Source of the DNA: Aureimonas altamirensis
GTDB lineage: Bacteria; Pseudomonadota; Alphaproteobacteria; Rhizobiales; Rhizobiaceae
Reading direction: 5' to 3'
Assembly: GCF_023702225.1 (NCBI RefSeq)
Contig: NZ_JAMQCO010000006.1
Coordinates: 228,550 to 292,549 of the forward strand
DNA length: 64,000 nt
Below, in pieces: positions 8,171-18,281 of the stretch (position 1 is its first letter; each line of letters begins with the position of its first letter). Under the pieces are notes generated by a model. It was given only the letters and a program-made list of their open reading frames with translations. It searched no databases and was not told where the DNA came from. Both the position numbers and the translations under genes were made by a program.

Positions 8171-9616
8171 ATGGGCATGGCCGACCGTTACGTACGCAAC
8201 ATGCGGGGTTATGGACCCAACCCGCCGGATGCGCGCTGGCCGGGGGGCGCGAAGGTGGCCGTATCCTTCGTCGTCAACTACGAGGAAGGCGGCGAAAACA
8301 ACGTGCTGCACGGGGATGCCGCTTCGGAGGCCTTCCTGTCCGAAATCGTCGGTGCGGCGCCATGGCCGGGCAAGCGCCACTGGAACATGGAATCCATCTA
8401 CGAGTATGGCGCGCGGGTCGGATTCTGGCGGCTGCATCGGCTGTTTACGCAGAGTGCCGTGCCGGTGACCGTCTATGGTGTCGCCACCGCCCTCGCCCGC
8501 TCGCCCGGGCAGGTCGAGGCGATGAAGGCCGCCGACTGGGAGATCGCCTCGCACGGGCTGCGCTGGATCGACTATCGCGACCATGCCGAGGCGGACGAGG
8601 CGAAGGATCTGGCCGAGGCGATCCGGCTGCATGCCGAAGTCGTGGGCGAGCGTCCCGAAGGGCTGTATCTCGGACGGACGTCGAGCTGGTCCGTGCGGCT
8701 TGCCGCGGCCGAGAAGGGTTTCCTGTGGATATCGGACACCTATGACGACGACCTGCCCTACTGGCTCGACCATGACGGCCACGGAAACGGCATCGACCCG
8801 CAGCTCGTGCTGCCCTACACGCTCGACGCCAACGACATGCGCTTCGCCACGGCGCAGGGGTTCAACACGGGCGAGCAGTTCTTCACCTATCTCAAGGATG
8901 CCTTCGACACGCATTATGCGGAAGGCGCGGAAGGCCGCCCGTCGATGATGACGGTCGGCCTGCATTGCCGCCTGATCGGGCGGCCGGGCCGCTTCGCCGC
9001 ACTCAGGCGCTTCGTCGATTATGTCAAGGGCCACGAGGACGTCTGGATTGCCCGGCGCATCGACATCGCCCGCCATTGGATGAGCGAACATCCCTATCGG
9101 GCGCCGGCCCTGCGCCCTTCGCGGATGACGCGCGAGGACTTCGTGAGCCGCTTCGGCTCGATCTACGAGCACTCGCCCTTCATTGCCGAGCGGGCTTTCG
9201 ACCTGGAGCTCGGGCCTGCGCACGACGGCGCCGTCGGCCTTGCCAACGCCCTGGCCCGCGCCTTCCGCTCCTCCAGCGCGGAGGAAAGGCTGGGCGTTCT
9301 GCAAGCCCACCCCGATCTTGCGGGCAAGCTCGCCGCGGCCAAGCGGCTGACCGCCGAATCGACGCGCGAGCAGGCATCGGCCGGGCTGGACGCCCTGACC
9401 GACGACGAGAGGGCACGGTTTACGCAGCTCAACGAAGCCTATGTGTCGAAGTTCGGCTTCCCCTTCATCATCGCCGTCCGGGACCATGACAAGGCCTCGA
9501 TCCTCTCGGCCTTCGAGCACCGTCTGGCGAACGACCGCGATAGCGAACTGGCCACCGCCTGCAGGCAGGTGGAGCGGATCGCCAGCCTGCGTCTTAAGGA
9601 GATCCTACCGCAATGA
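8171..9616 (+). CDS. puuE: Bifunctional allantoinase PuuE / OHCU decarboxylase UraD
   Basis: This 481-residue protein joins two enzymes. Residues 1 to about 305 are a polysaccharide-deacetylase-fold allantoinase of the metal-independent PuuE type ([29 protein letters not shown]). Residues from about 318 to the end are an OHCU decarboxylase, recognised by HPDLAGKLA at about 378 and the [11 protein letters not shown] motif. It therefore carries out OHCU to (S)-allantoin and allantoin to allantoate in one chain. A GAGAGGA ribosome site precedes the ATG at 8171; an ATG two codons later is possible. The next gene overlaps its stop in an ATGA, which points to translational coupling. Confidence 0.93.
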   Translation: MGMADRYVRNMRGYGPNPPDARWPGGAKVAVSFVVNYEEGGENNVLHGDAASEAFLSEIVGAAPWPGKRHWNMESIYEYGARVGFWRLHRLFTQSAVPVTVYGVATALARSPGQVEAMKAADWEIASHGLRWIDYRDHAEADEAKDLAEAIRLHAEVVGERPEGLYLGRTSSWSVRLAAAEKGFLWISDTYDDDLPYWLDHDGHGNGIDPQLVLPYTLDANDMRFATAQGFNTGEQFFTYLKDAFDTHYAEGAEGRPSMMTVGLHCRLIGRPGRFAALRRFVDYVKGHEDVWIARRIDIARHWMSEHPYRAPALRPSRMTREDFVSRFGSIYEHSPFIAERAFDLELGPAHDGAVGLANALARAFRSSSAEERLGVLQAHPDLAGKLAAAKRLTAESTREQASAGLDALTDDERARFTQLNEAYVSKFGFPFIIAVRDHDKASILSAFEHRLANDRDSELATACRQVERIASLRLKEILPQ

Positions 9617-10461
9617 ACGGAAAGACGATGAACCGGAACTATTACGCGCCCACCGGCGGGCTGCCGCCGCAGACGCAGTTGCTGACCGACCGGGCGGTGT
9701 TCACGCAGGGCTATGCCGTCATTCCGAAGGGCACGATGAGCGATATCGTGACCAGCTTCCTGCCGCATTGGAGTAAGACCCGGCTGTGGGTGCTGTCTCG
9801 GCCCATGTCCGGCTTCGCCGAGACGTTCTCGCAGTATATCATGGAAGTTCAGCCGGGCGGCGGTTCCGACCGGCCCGAAACCGACCCGGAAGCCGAGGGC
9901 GTGCTTTTCGTGGTCGAAGGCGAGATCACCGTCGACGTCGATGGGCAAACCCATCGCATGCATCCCGGCTGCTACGCCTATCTGCCCCCCTCCAGCAACT
10001 GGACCCTGTCCAATGCCGGGGCCTGCGTCGCCCGGTTCCATTGGGTGCGCAAGGCCTACGAGGCGGTGGATGGCATCGACGTGCCGGAACCGCTGTTTTT
10101 GGACGAAGCCGCGATCGCGCCGACACCCATGCCCGGCACGGACGGCAAGTGGGCGACCACGCGGTTCGTCGATCCTGCCGACCTTCGGCACGACATGCAT
10201 GTCACCATCGTCACGCTGCAGCCCGGCGCGGTCATTCCGTTCGCCGAAACGCACGTCATGGAGCACGGGCTCTACGTGCTGGAAGGAAAGGCCGTCTATC
10301 ACCTGAACCAGGACTGGGTCGAGGTTGAAGCCGGCGACTACATGTGGCTGCGCGCCTTCTGTCCGCAGGCCTGCTATGCGGGCGGACCGGGCAATTTCCG
10401 CTACCTGCTGTACAAGGACGTCAACCGCCACATGCCTCTGCCGCGTCGAGGTCGGGCATGA
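9613..10461 (+). CDS. allE: (S)-ureidoglycine aminohydrolase (bicupin, AllE/UGHY type)
   Basis: This 282-residue protein has two cupin domains (about residues 60-140 and 190-275). The N-terminal YYAPTGGLPPQTQLLTDRAV and the metal-site region of the second cupin (HVMEHGLYVLEGKAVY) match (S)-ureidoglycine aminohydrolases, which convert ureidoglycine to ureidoglycolate and ammonia. It overlaps the preceding puuE gene by four bases (ATGA) and the following allA gene likewise. An internal ATG at 9628 would give the N-terminus MNRNYYAPTG, more like family members, so the true start may lie there. The enzyme that would supply its substrate, allantoate amidohydrolase, is not in this window. Confidence 0.9.
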   Translation: MNGKTMNRNYYAPTGGLPPQTQLLTDRAVFTQGYAVIPKGTMSDIVTSFLPHWSKTRLWVLSRPMSGFAETFSQYIMEVQPGGGSDRPETDPEAEGVLFVVEGEITVDVDGQTHRMHPGCYAYLPPSSNWTLSNAGACVARFHWVRKAYEAVDGIDVPEPLFLDEAAIAPTPMPGTDGKWATTRFVDPADLRHDMHVTIVTLQPGAVIPFAETHVMEHGLYVLEGKAVYHLNQDWVEVEAGDYMWLRAFCPQACYAGGPGNFRYLLYKDVNRHMPLPRRGRA

Positions 10462-10973
10462 CCCGCGTCGTTACGGCCAGGCCGCTGACGCGTGCCGCCT
10501 TCGCACCCTATGGCGATGTGCTGGATACCGACTGGGCAAACCATTATCCGATCAATGCCGGGCGCTGCGAGCGCTTCCACGAGTTGGCGCGGGTGGACGT
10601 CATCGGCGAGGACGCACGAGCCATTCTGTCGATCTTCCGGGGCACACCCTACACGATGCCGCTGACGCTGACGCTCGTGGAGCGACACCCGCTCGGCAGC
10701 CAGGCCTTCATGCCCCTGGACGGACGCCCGTTCCTGGTGGTGGTCTGCCCGGACGAGGGCGGCCGGCCCGGCCGGCCGGAAGCCTTCCTGACGGCGCCGG
10801 GGCAAGGGGTCAACTATCATCGCAACGTCTGGCACGGCGTCCTGACGCCGCTTCAGAAACCCCAGAACTTCATCGTGGCCGATCGGGGCGGAAGCGGCAA
10901 CAATCTGGAAGAGTTCACCCTGGACGAGCCTTTCACGATCGAGCTGCCGGAGGGCACACAAAATGAACAGTGA
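10458..10973 (+). CDS. allA: Ureidoglycolate lyase AllA
   Basis: This 171-residue protein is of normal length for AllA. Family landmarks are the N-terminal LTRAAFAPYGDVL, the central HPLGSQAFMPL, and the C-terminal GVNYHRNVWHGVLTPL, which supplies metal-binding histidines. AllA splits ureidoglycolate into glyoxylate and urea and so feeds the beta-hydroxyaspartate cycle encoded a few kilobases away. The ATG overlaps the stop of allE (ATGA), and this start is preferred over the longer open frame because it fits the family N-terminus. The 3' end overlaps the next gene by 11 bases. Confidence 0.92.
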   Translation: MTRVVTARPLTRAAFAPYGDVLDTDWANHYPINAGRCERFHELARVDVIGEDARAILSIFRGTPYTMPLTLTLVERHPLGSQAFMPLDGRPFLVVVCPDEGGRPGRPEAFLTAPGQGVNYHRNVWHGVLTPLQKPQNFIVADRGGSGNNLEEFTLDEPFTIELPEGTQNEQ

Positions 10974-11553
10974 GATGATCGACCGGCTGTTCGACGTGAT
11001 CGAGCAGGACATCGTGCCGAAGACGCGCGTCGGCGTCGCGGCCGGCAACAAGGTGTTCGGGGCCGCGATCCTGCGCAAGGACGATCTTTCGGTCGTGGTG
11101 GCCGAGACCAACAACGAGCTTGAAAACCCGCTTTGGCATGGCGAGATGCATGCGCTGAAGCGCTTCTACGAAATGCCGAAGGCAGACAGGCCCGATACGC
11201 GCGACTGCGTCTTCCTGTCGACGCACGAGCCCTGCACCCTCTGCCTGTCGGCGATCACCTGGGCGGGTTTCGACAATTTCTCCTATTTCTTCAGCCACGA
11301 GGATTCGCGGGATGCCTTCGCCATCCCGCACGACCTTGCCATCCTGAAGGAGGTGTTCGGGCTGGAACCGGGTGGCTACCGCCGTACGAACGCCTACTGG
11401 ACGAGCACCGCCCTCGCCGGTGCCGTGCAGGCTGCCCCCGACGGGGCGCGGGCGCGGCTACAGGCTCGCGCGGATGAGGTTCGCGCGACATACGATAGCC
11501 TGTCGGAAACCTATCAGGCGTCCAAGGCGGGCAACGACATTCCCCTGTCGTAA
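10963..11553 (+). CDS. Zinc-dependent nucleobase/nucleoside deaminase (CMP/dCMP deaminase fold)
   Basis: This 196-residue protein has the cytidine-deaminase-fold zinc site: HGEMHA at about residue 58 (zinc histidine and catalytic glutamate) and PCTLC at about residue 90 (two zinc cysteines). Guanine, adenine or another aminated purine is a plausible substrate, given that it is the last gene of the ureide operon and a permease for purine-like compounds follows. It starts inside the allA gene (11-base overlap), so translation is probably coupled. Its stop codon TAA lies inside the third copy of the shared GTAAAGACTTTCAAA motif. The exact substrate cannot be read from the sequence. Confidence 0.82.
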   Translation: MNSEMIDRLFDVIEQDIVPKTRVGVAAGNKVFGAAILRKDDLSVVVAETNNELENPLWHGEMHALKRFYEMPKADRPDTRDCVFLSTHEPCTLCLSAITWAGFDNFSYFFSHEDSRDAFAIPHDLAILKEVFGLEPGGYRRTNAYWTSTALAGAVQAAPDGARARLQARADEVRATYDSLSETYQASKAGNDIPLS

Positions 11554-11564
11554 AGACTTTCAAA
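11550..11564. promoter_or_regulatory. Shared purine-regulon motif GTAAAGACTTTCAAA, site 3
   Basis: These bases are identical to 8089-8103. Here the motif overlaps the stop codon of the deaminase gene and lies 142 bases upstream of the permease start, so it could give the permease its own regulated promoter. It is the only copy not in a divergent intergenic region. Confidence 0.45.
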
Positions 11565-11706
11565 CCGTTCCACGGAAATGCGCAGGCCGATCCGATAGTA
11601 GGCTCGCCGCGATCGTCCCTGCCCCAAAACAAAAAAACAGGGGGCATGGCCGAGATGCGCCGCAAGGCGCATCATGATCAGGACAAACAGGGGAGGACCG
11701 TTCCTG

Positions 11707-13209
<1,503 letters not shown>

Positions 13210-13223
13210 TCGCCGCGGGGCAG

Positions 13224-13252
13224 TTGATAGCATAATCCTCTAGAGCTATATT
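13224..13252 (+). promoter_or_regulatory. Sigma-70-type promoter for vapBC
   Basis: TTGATA, a 17-base spacer, and TATATT form a near-consensus sigma-70 promoter 26 bases upstream of the vapB start codon. CTCTAGAG, a short palindrome within the spacer, could be the autoregulatory operator of the VapBC complex. Confidence 0.6.
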
Positions 13253-13278
13253 GGCTTTACTAAGCTACCGGAGCCATC

Positions 13279-13530
13279 ATGCTGCAACTGTCCCGCGAAA
13301 CCGAAAACCTTGCCCGGCGCGTTGCCATCATGGTCGGTCGCCGGCCGGAGGATCTTATCCAGAGCATACTTGAGCGCGAAGCACGGGAACTGGGGATGCT
13401 TGCGCAACAAGCCCCCATGCGCAAGGCGGCTGTCGAGGAGCTCCTGGAGTTTGGCCGACGCGCAGCGAAGAGACCGGTTCTGGATAACCGCCCGCTTCAG
13501 GAGATTGTCGACGACATCAATAAGCTATGA
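13279..13530 (+). CDS. vapB: VapB-type antitoxin
   Basis: This 83-residue protein has an N-terminal segment (LSRETENLARRVAIMVGR) resembling the DNA-binding antitoxins partnered with PIN-domain toxins, and a charged C-terminal tail ending in DDINKL that would wrap the toxin. The stop overlaps the vapC start in an ATGA, the usual coupled arrangement. It would bind VapC and repress its own promoter at 13224-13252. The pair stands between two purine genes and has no metabolic link to them. Confidence 0.82.
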   Translation: MLQLSRETENLARRVAIMVGRRPEDLIQSILEREARELGMLAQQAPMRKAAVEELLEFGRRAAKRPVLDNRPLQEIVDDINKL

Positions 13531-13922
13531 TCGTCGTCGACACATCGATAGTCATTTCGATTTTCGAGCAGGAATTTGATGGTCCGGAGTTTGCAGGGAT
13601 CATCGCTTCCGAGCAGAATCTACTGATGTCTTCAGTTAATGTACACGAATCAGCAGTTGTGTTGCTCTCTCGGCGCGGTAAAGAGAACGCCGATGAGTTG
13701 ATCGAATTCCTCCGGGTAAGCAAGATCGATGTGGTGCCGTTCGACCTTCGGCAAGCTCGTGTCGCCTCCGAAGCATATGCGCGGTTCGGCAAGGGCAGCG
13801 GCGCGAAAGCGCAATTGAACCTGGCGGACTGTGCCGCCTACGCTCTGGCAACGGCTTACTCTGCGCCGTTGCTGTTCAAGGGCAATGATTTCACGCATAC
13901 GGATCTGAAACTGTATCGTTGA
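13527..13922 (+). CDS. vapC: VapC toxin, PIN-domain ribonuclease
   Basis: This 131-residue PIN-domain protein has the acidic catalytic residues in place: Asp5 in VVDTSIV, a glutamate near residue 39 (NVHESAVV), and aspartate in LNLADCAAYALA at about 100, followed by the typical C-terminal LLFKGNDFTHTDL. It is expected to cleave RNA, often tRNA, when freed from VapB. Its last 32 bases overlap, tail to tail, the end of guaD on the other strand, so the two genes share coding DNA at their 3' ends. Confidence 0.9.
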   Translation: MIVVDTSIVISIFEQEFDGPEFAGIIASEQNLLMSSVNVHESAVVLLSRRGKENADELIEFLRVSKIDVVPFDLRQARVASEAYARFGKGSGAKAQLNLADCAAYALATAYSAPLLFKGNDFTHTDLKLYR

Positions 13923-15207
13923 GCATTGCGCTGCCTTTCAGTGCCGTGCCGCCGACATAGGTTTCGACGATGGCGCGGTCGTCGCCCATCGTCTGCAGGA
14001 TGAACAACTCATCCTCCAGGCGGCGGGCACGCTCCGCCCGCAACGCCATGGCGGGCGTCGCCGCCGGATCGAGAACCACGATGTCGGCGGCGCTGCCATC
14101 GGCCAGCGTCCCGATCTCGTCCGCCAGTCCCAGCGCCAGCGCATTGCCGCGCGTCGCCTTGTGGAACCCGGCGAGGATGCCGAGCTTGTCGCCGCGCAGC
14201 TGCCGCACGTCATAGGCCGCAGCCAGCGTGCGCAGCATCGAATAGGACGTCCCCCCGCCGATGTCGGTGGCGATGGCGCTGACGATCCCGCGTTGTTCCA
14301 GCGTGCGCCCCGCGAACAGGCCGGAGCCGAGAAACAGGTTGGAGGTCGGACAGTGGACGGCCCGCGCGCCGCTCTCCGCCATGCGCTCGATCTCCCGGTC
14401 TTCCAGATGGATTGCGTGGGCCAGATGCAGGCGCGGCGAGAGGAGGCCGACTTGCTCATAGATGTCGAGGTAATCGCGCGCTTTCGGATAAAGCGACAGC
14501 GTATAGTCGATCTCGGCGCGGTTTTCGGACAGGTGCGTCTGCACGATGCAGTCGGGGTGCTCGCGCGCAAGGGCGCCGGCGGCCTCGAGCTGATCCTGCG
14601 TCGACGTGATCGCGAAACGCGGCGTAATGGCATAGCGAAGCCGTCCGCGCCCATGCCACCGGCCAATCAGGGCCTTGCTCTCGTCGTAGCTGGACTGCGC
14701 GGTATCCAGGACACCGTCCGGCGCATTGCGGTCCATCATCGTCTTGCCGGCGATCAGGCACATGTTCCGCGCCTCGGCAGCCCCCATCAGCGCATTCACG
14801 GAGGTCATGTGGCTGGACCCGAAGGCCAGCGCCGTCGTGGTGCCGTTGCGCGCGAATTCGTCCAGGATGAACTCGGCCATCCGTTCGGCATGGGCCATGT
14901 CGGCGAAACGCCCTTCCTCCGGGAACATATAGGTATTCAGCCAGTCGAGAAGCTGCTCTCCCCAACTGGCCACCACCTGGACCTGCGGGAAATGGATATG
15001 CGCATCGATGAAGCCCGGCATCAGGATATGTGGGCGATGATCGACAACCCTGGCATCGCTTGCGTCCACATCGGAGAAACCGCCGCTGGCGACGATACGC
15101 CCATCCTCGACCAGGATCGCGCCGTCCTCGATCCAACGATGACTGTCGGAGTCCGTCTCCGGATCGCCATGGAAATCAAGCAGGCGTCCGCGAAGCAGTA
15201 TCTTCAT
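13891..15207 (-). CDS. guaD: Guanine deaminase
   Basis: This 438-residue amidohydrolase has the metal motif PGFIDAHIHFPQ at about residue 64, the QTHLSEN segment, a later LAHAIHLEDREI, and the C-terminal DIGGGTSYSMLRTL, all typical of guanine deaminase GuaD. It converts guanine to xanthine, which xanthine dehydrogenase encoded just upstream oxidises to urate. The ATG at 15207 lies inside the xdhC coding end (32-base overlap), so expression is probably coupled to xdhABC. The last ten codons are antisense to the end of vapC, suggesting the natural 3' end was replaced when vapBC arrived. Confidence 0.93.
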   Translation of the reverse strand: MKILLRGRLLDFHGDPETDSDSHRWIEDGAILVEDGRIVASGGFSDVDASDARVVDHRPHILMPGFIDAHIHFPQVQVVASWGEQLLDWLNTYMFPEEGRFADMAHAERMAEFILDEFARNGTTTALAFGSSHMTSVNALMGAAEARNMCLIAGKTMMDRNAPDGVLDTAQSSYDESKALIGRWHGRGRLRYAITPRFAITSTQDQLEAAGALAREHPDCIVQTHLSENRAEIDYTLSLYPKARDYLDIYEQVGLLSPRLHLAHAIHLEDREIERMAESGARAVHCPTSNLFLGSGLFAGRTLEQRGIVSAIATDIGGGTSYSMLRTLAAAYDVRQLRGDKLGILAGFHKATRGNALALGLADEIGTLADGSAADIVVLDPAATPAMALRAERARRLEDELFILQTMGDDRAIVETYVGGTALKGSAMLNDTVSDPYA

Positions 15208-15961
15208 GGTTCTTGTCCTTCTGTTCCGCGGGGCCGAACAGCCCCATCAATTCGGCTGCGGTGAATGCGGCGATGACTTCGGGCCGCTTGTCACGGGAGA
15301 AGCCCGCACCGATTGGACAGGTCAGTTCCTTGTCCGACAGGCCGGGCACGGACCGGCGCAGCCATGAGCGAAAGCCGGCCCGCTTGGTGGAAGAGCCGAT
15401 CATCCCGACATAGGCCGCATCCCCTCGCCCCAACGCCTCCGCAGCCAGGAGAAAGTCGAGGGCGTGGTCGTGCGTCAGGATCACGTAGGCTGCGTTGGCG
15501 GGCGCTGTCCGGATATGAGCCTCCGGGATCGGCGTCAGCACACGTTCGACTTCGGGCGGCAGCAGCGATAGTTCCTCGGCACGTGGATCGATGACGCGGA
15601 AGGCGACGGGAAGCAGCGAGAGCGCCCGCGCAAGCGCCCGTCCGACATGTCCGGCGCCGAAGATCAGCACTGTCGGCCGCCTCGGCGCGGGGGTCTCCCC
15701 GCCGTCGGTGACGGACAGTTGCAGCGTCACATGCCCGCCGCAGCACTGGCCGATGGCGGGCCCCAGCGGAACCTCCATCCGCATTGCGCCGCCGCCGGAC
15801 GCCAGGAGGCGCCGGGCTTCCGCGATGGCCATATATTCCAGCTGTCCGCCGCCGATGGTTCCGTCCAGCCGGGCGGCATGCACGTCCATGAAGGCGCCCG
15901 CTTCGCGCGGAGCAGAGCCACGGACGTGCGCGATGGTGACGCGGACGAACATGTCATGCAC
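15176..15961 (-). CDS. xdhC: Xanthine dehydrogenase accessory protein XdhC
   Basis: This protein of about 261 residues has two XdhC regions: an N-terminal part with RGSAPREAGAFM and a Rossmann-type C-terminal part with VLIFGAGHVGRALA, then THDHALDFLLAAEAL and AYVGMIGSSTKR. XdhC binds and sulfurates the molybdenum cofactor and inserts it into XdhAB. The start is uncertain: GTG at 15961 overlaps the xdhB stop, and ATG at 15952 is two bases after it. No start is possible further upstream because an in-frame stop lies there, so the protein lacks roughly the first ten residues that XdhC proteins usually have before the first strand. Its end overlaps guaD. Confidence 0.9.
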   Translation of the reverse strand: MHDMFVRVTIAHVRGSAPREAGAFMDVHAARLDGTIGGGQLEYMAIAEARRLLASGGGAMRMEVPLGPAIGQCCGGHVTLQLSVTDGGETPAPRRPTVLIFGAGHVGRALARALSLLPVAFRVIDPRAEELSLLPPEVERVLTPIPEAHIRTAPANAAYVILTHDHALDFLLAAEALGRGDAAYVGMIGSSTKRAGFRSWLRRSVPGLSDKELTCPIGAGFSRDKRPEVIAAFTAAELMGLFGPAEQKDKNHEDTASRTPA

Positions 15962-18281
15962 CGCGCTTCATCCGGTCGATGGCCATCAGCACCCGTTCCG
16001 GCGTTGCCGGCGCATCGAGCCGCGGGCAGGTCCGATAGGCTCCGAACGATGCGACGGCCATGCCGATGGCCTCGAAAACCGATATGCCCAGGCAGAAGGG
16101 AGGCTCGCCCACGGCCTTGGAGCGCTTGATCGACCGTTCCTTGTTGACCGACCAGTCGGCCAGCGCGACGTTGAAGACCTTGGGGCGGTCGGAGGCCAGC
16201 GGGATCTTGTAGGTGGACGGCGCATGCGTGCGCAGTTCGCCCTCAGCGTTCCACCACAACTCTTCGGAGGTGAGCCAGCCGGTTCCCTGCACGAAGGCCC
16301 CCTCGACCTGCCCCTTGTCGAGGGCCGGGTTCAGCGACTTGCCGACATCGTGCAGGATGTCCGCGCGCTCGATCACGTATTCGCCCGTCAGGCTGTCGAC
16401 CGACACGTCCGCTACGGCCGCACCGTAGGAGAAATAATAGAAGGGCCGGCCCTGCCCCGTTTGCCTGTTCCAGTGGATCTTGGGCGTCTTGTAGAAGCCG
16501 GCCGCCGAAAGCTGGATGCGCGCCATGTAGGCGGCGCGGATGAAAGCATCGAAGCGCATCAGCCGCGCCCCCAGCACCACGCCGGCCGGCGTCAGCGCGA
16601 ACTCGTCCGCCGTGACGTCGTAGGCCTCCACGGCGAAGGCGCGCAGCCGGTCTATGATCTGCCGGCAGGCGTCTTCTGCCGCCATGCCGTTCAGGTCTGT
16701 TCCAGAGGACGCCGCCGTCGCCGATGTGTTCGGCACCTTGTCTGTTTGGGTTCTCGTAATGAGGATGCGGTCGATGTCGACCTGGAAGGCATCGGCAACC
16801 ACCTGGGCGACCTTGGTATGCAGTCCCTGCCCCATTTCGCAGCCGCCATGGTTCAACTGGATCGAACCATCGGAATAGACGTGCACCAGCGCCCCCGCCT
16901 GGTTGAACCATGTCGCGGTGAAGGAAATGCCGAACTTGACCGGCACCAGCGCGATGCCGCGACGGATGACGCCGCCGCGTGCGTTGTTATCCAGAATGGC
17001 CTGGCGACGCGCCTGATAATCGCTGCTGGCCTCCAGTTCGTCGATCAGGCGCGGCAGGATCTGGTCTTCGATCGTCTGGTGATAGGGCGTCGACTGGCCG
17101 TTCTCGTACAGGTTGCGGCGGCGGACGGCGAGCGTGTCCTGCCCCGTCGCGTAGGCGATCTCCTCCACGATACGCTCCGCGGCGATGATGCCCTGCGGCC
17201 CGCCGAAGCCGCGAAAGGCGGTATTGGATACGGTGTTCGTCTTCAATGGATGCGAGTTCAGCCGCACATGCGGATAGAAATAGGCATTGTCGGCATGGAA
17301 CAGCGCCCGGTCGGTGACGGGCCCCGACAGATCCGCAGAGAAGCCGCAACGCGCCGCGTAATCGCCGCTCACGGCCTGGATACGGCCGGTGTCGTCGAAG
17401 CCGATCTCGTAGTCGACGACGAAGTCGTGCCGCTTGCCGGTGGCCACCATGTCGTCGTCGCGGTCCGGACGCAGCTTCACCGCACGCTTCAACCGCTTGG
17501 CCGCGATGGCGGCAACGCAGGCGAACAGGTTCATCTGCGTTTCCTTGCCGCCGAAGCCGCCGCCCATGCGGCGCACCGAAACGGTGACGGCATGGGCCGG
17601 GACGCCGAGTGCGTGCGAGACCATGTGCTGCACTTCCGACGGGTGTTGCGTCGAGACGTGGACGGTGACTTCGGCATCCTCGCCCGGCACCGCCAGCGCG
17701 ATCTGGCCTTCCAGATAGAAGTGATCCTGTCCGCCGACGACCATGCGTCCGGCCAGCCGGCGCGGCGCGCCGGCCAGCGCGGTATCCACCTCGCCACGCT
17801 TGAGCGTCAGCGGCGTCGTAACGTAGGGGTAGCCCGCCGCACGGGCGCTATCGATGTCCAGCGCGTGCGGCAGCTTGCGGTAACGCACCTTCGCAAGCCG
17901 TGCCGCACGGCGCGCCAGGTCGCGCGTATCGGCCACGACGGCGAACAGGGGCTGGCCCCAGAACTCGACCGTCTCCGTCGCGAAGATGGGATCGTCGTTC
18001 AGGCCGTTCGGCGAAATGTCGTTGACGCCCGGTATGTCGGCTGCCGTCATGACCCAGCGGACCCCTGGTGCGGCCTCGACCGCCGACAGATCCATCGCCT
18101 CGATGTGCCCGTGCGCCACGGTGGACAGGCCGAGGCAGGCATGCAGCGTGCCGACGGGCTCCACGATGTCGTCGGTGTATTCGGCCGTGCCGGTGACATG
18201 CTTGTGGGCGCTGTCGTGCCGCAGGGACTGATGCACACCGCCGGCGATGCGGTTGGCGATGGCTGCATTGTCGTCCTTCAT
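15954..18281 (-). CDS. xdhB: Xanthine dehydrogenase molybdopterin subunit XdhB
   Basis: This 775-residue protein is the molybdenum-binding subunit of xanthine dehydrogenase. Visible landmarks are the N-terminal TGTAEYTDDI, the RRMGGGFGGKE motif, the FRGFGGPQG segment and the C-terminal KAVGEPPF, which contains the catalytic glutamate at about residue 726. With XdhA it oxidises hypoxanthine to xanthine and xanthine to urate, reducing NAD or an equivalent acceptor. The ATG overlaps the xdhA stop in an ATGA. It supplies urate to PuuD, encoded 10 kb away. Confidence 0.95.
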   Translation of the reverse strand: MKDDNAAIANRIAGGVHQSLRHDSAHKHVTGTAEYTDDIVEPVGTLHACLGLSTVAHGHIEAMDLSAVEAAPGVRWVMTAADIPGVNDISPNGLNDDPIFATETVEFWGQPLFAVVADTRDLARRAARLAKVRYRKLPHALDIDSARAAGYPYVTTPLTLKRGEVDTALAGAPRRLAGRMVVGGQDHFYLEGQIALAVPGEDAEVTVHVSTQHPSEVQHMVSHALGVPAHAVTVSVRRMGGGFGGKETQMNLFACVAAIAAKRLKRAVKLRPDRDDDMVATGKRHDFVVDYEIGFDDTGRIQAVSGDYAARCGFSADLSGPVTDRALFHADNAYFYPHVRLNSHPLKTNTVSNTAFRGFGGPQGIIAAERIVEEIAYATGQDTLAVRRRNLYENGQSTPYHQTIEDQILPRLIDELEASSDYQARRQAILDNNARGGVIRRGIALVPVKFGISFTATWFNQAGALVHVYSDGSIQLNHGGCEMGQGLHTKVAQVVADAFQVDIDRILITRTQTDKVPNTSATAASSGTDLNGMAAEDACRQIIDRLRAFAVEAYDVTADEFALTPAGVVLGARLMRFDAFIRAAYMARIQLSAAGFYKTPKIHWNRQTGQGRPFYYFSYGAAVADVSVDSLTGEYVIERADILHDVGKSLNPALDKGQVEGAFVQGTGWLTSEELWWNAEGELRTHAPSTYKIPLASDRPKVFNVALADWSVNKERSIKRSKAVGEPPFCLGISVFEAIGMAVASFGAYRTCPRLDAPATPERVLMAIDRMKRGA

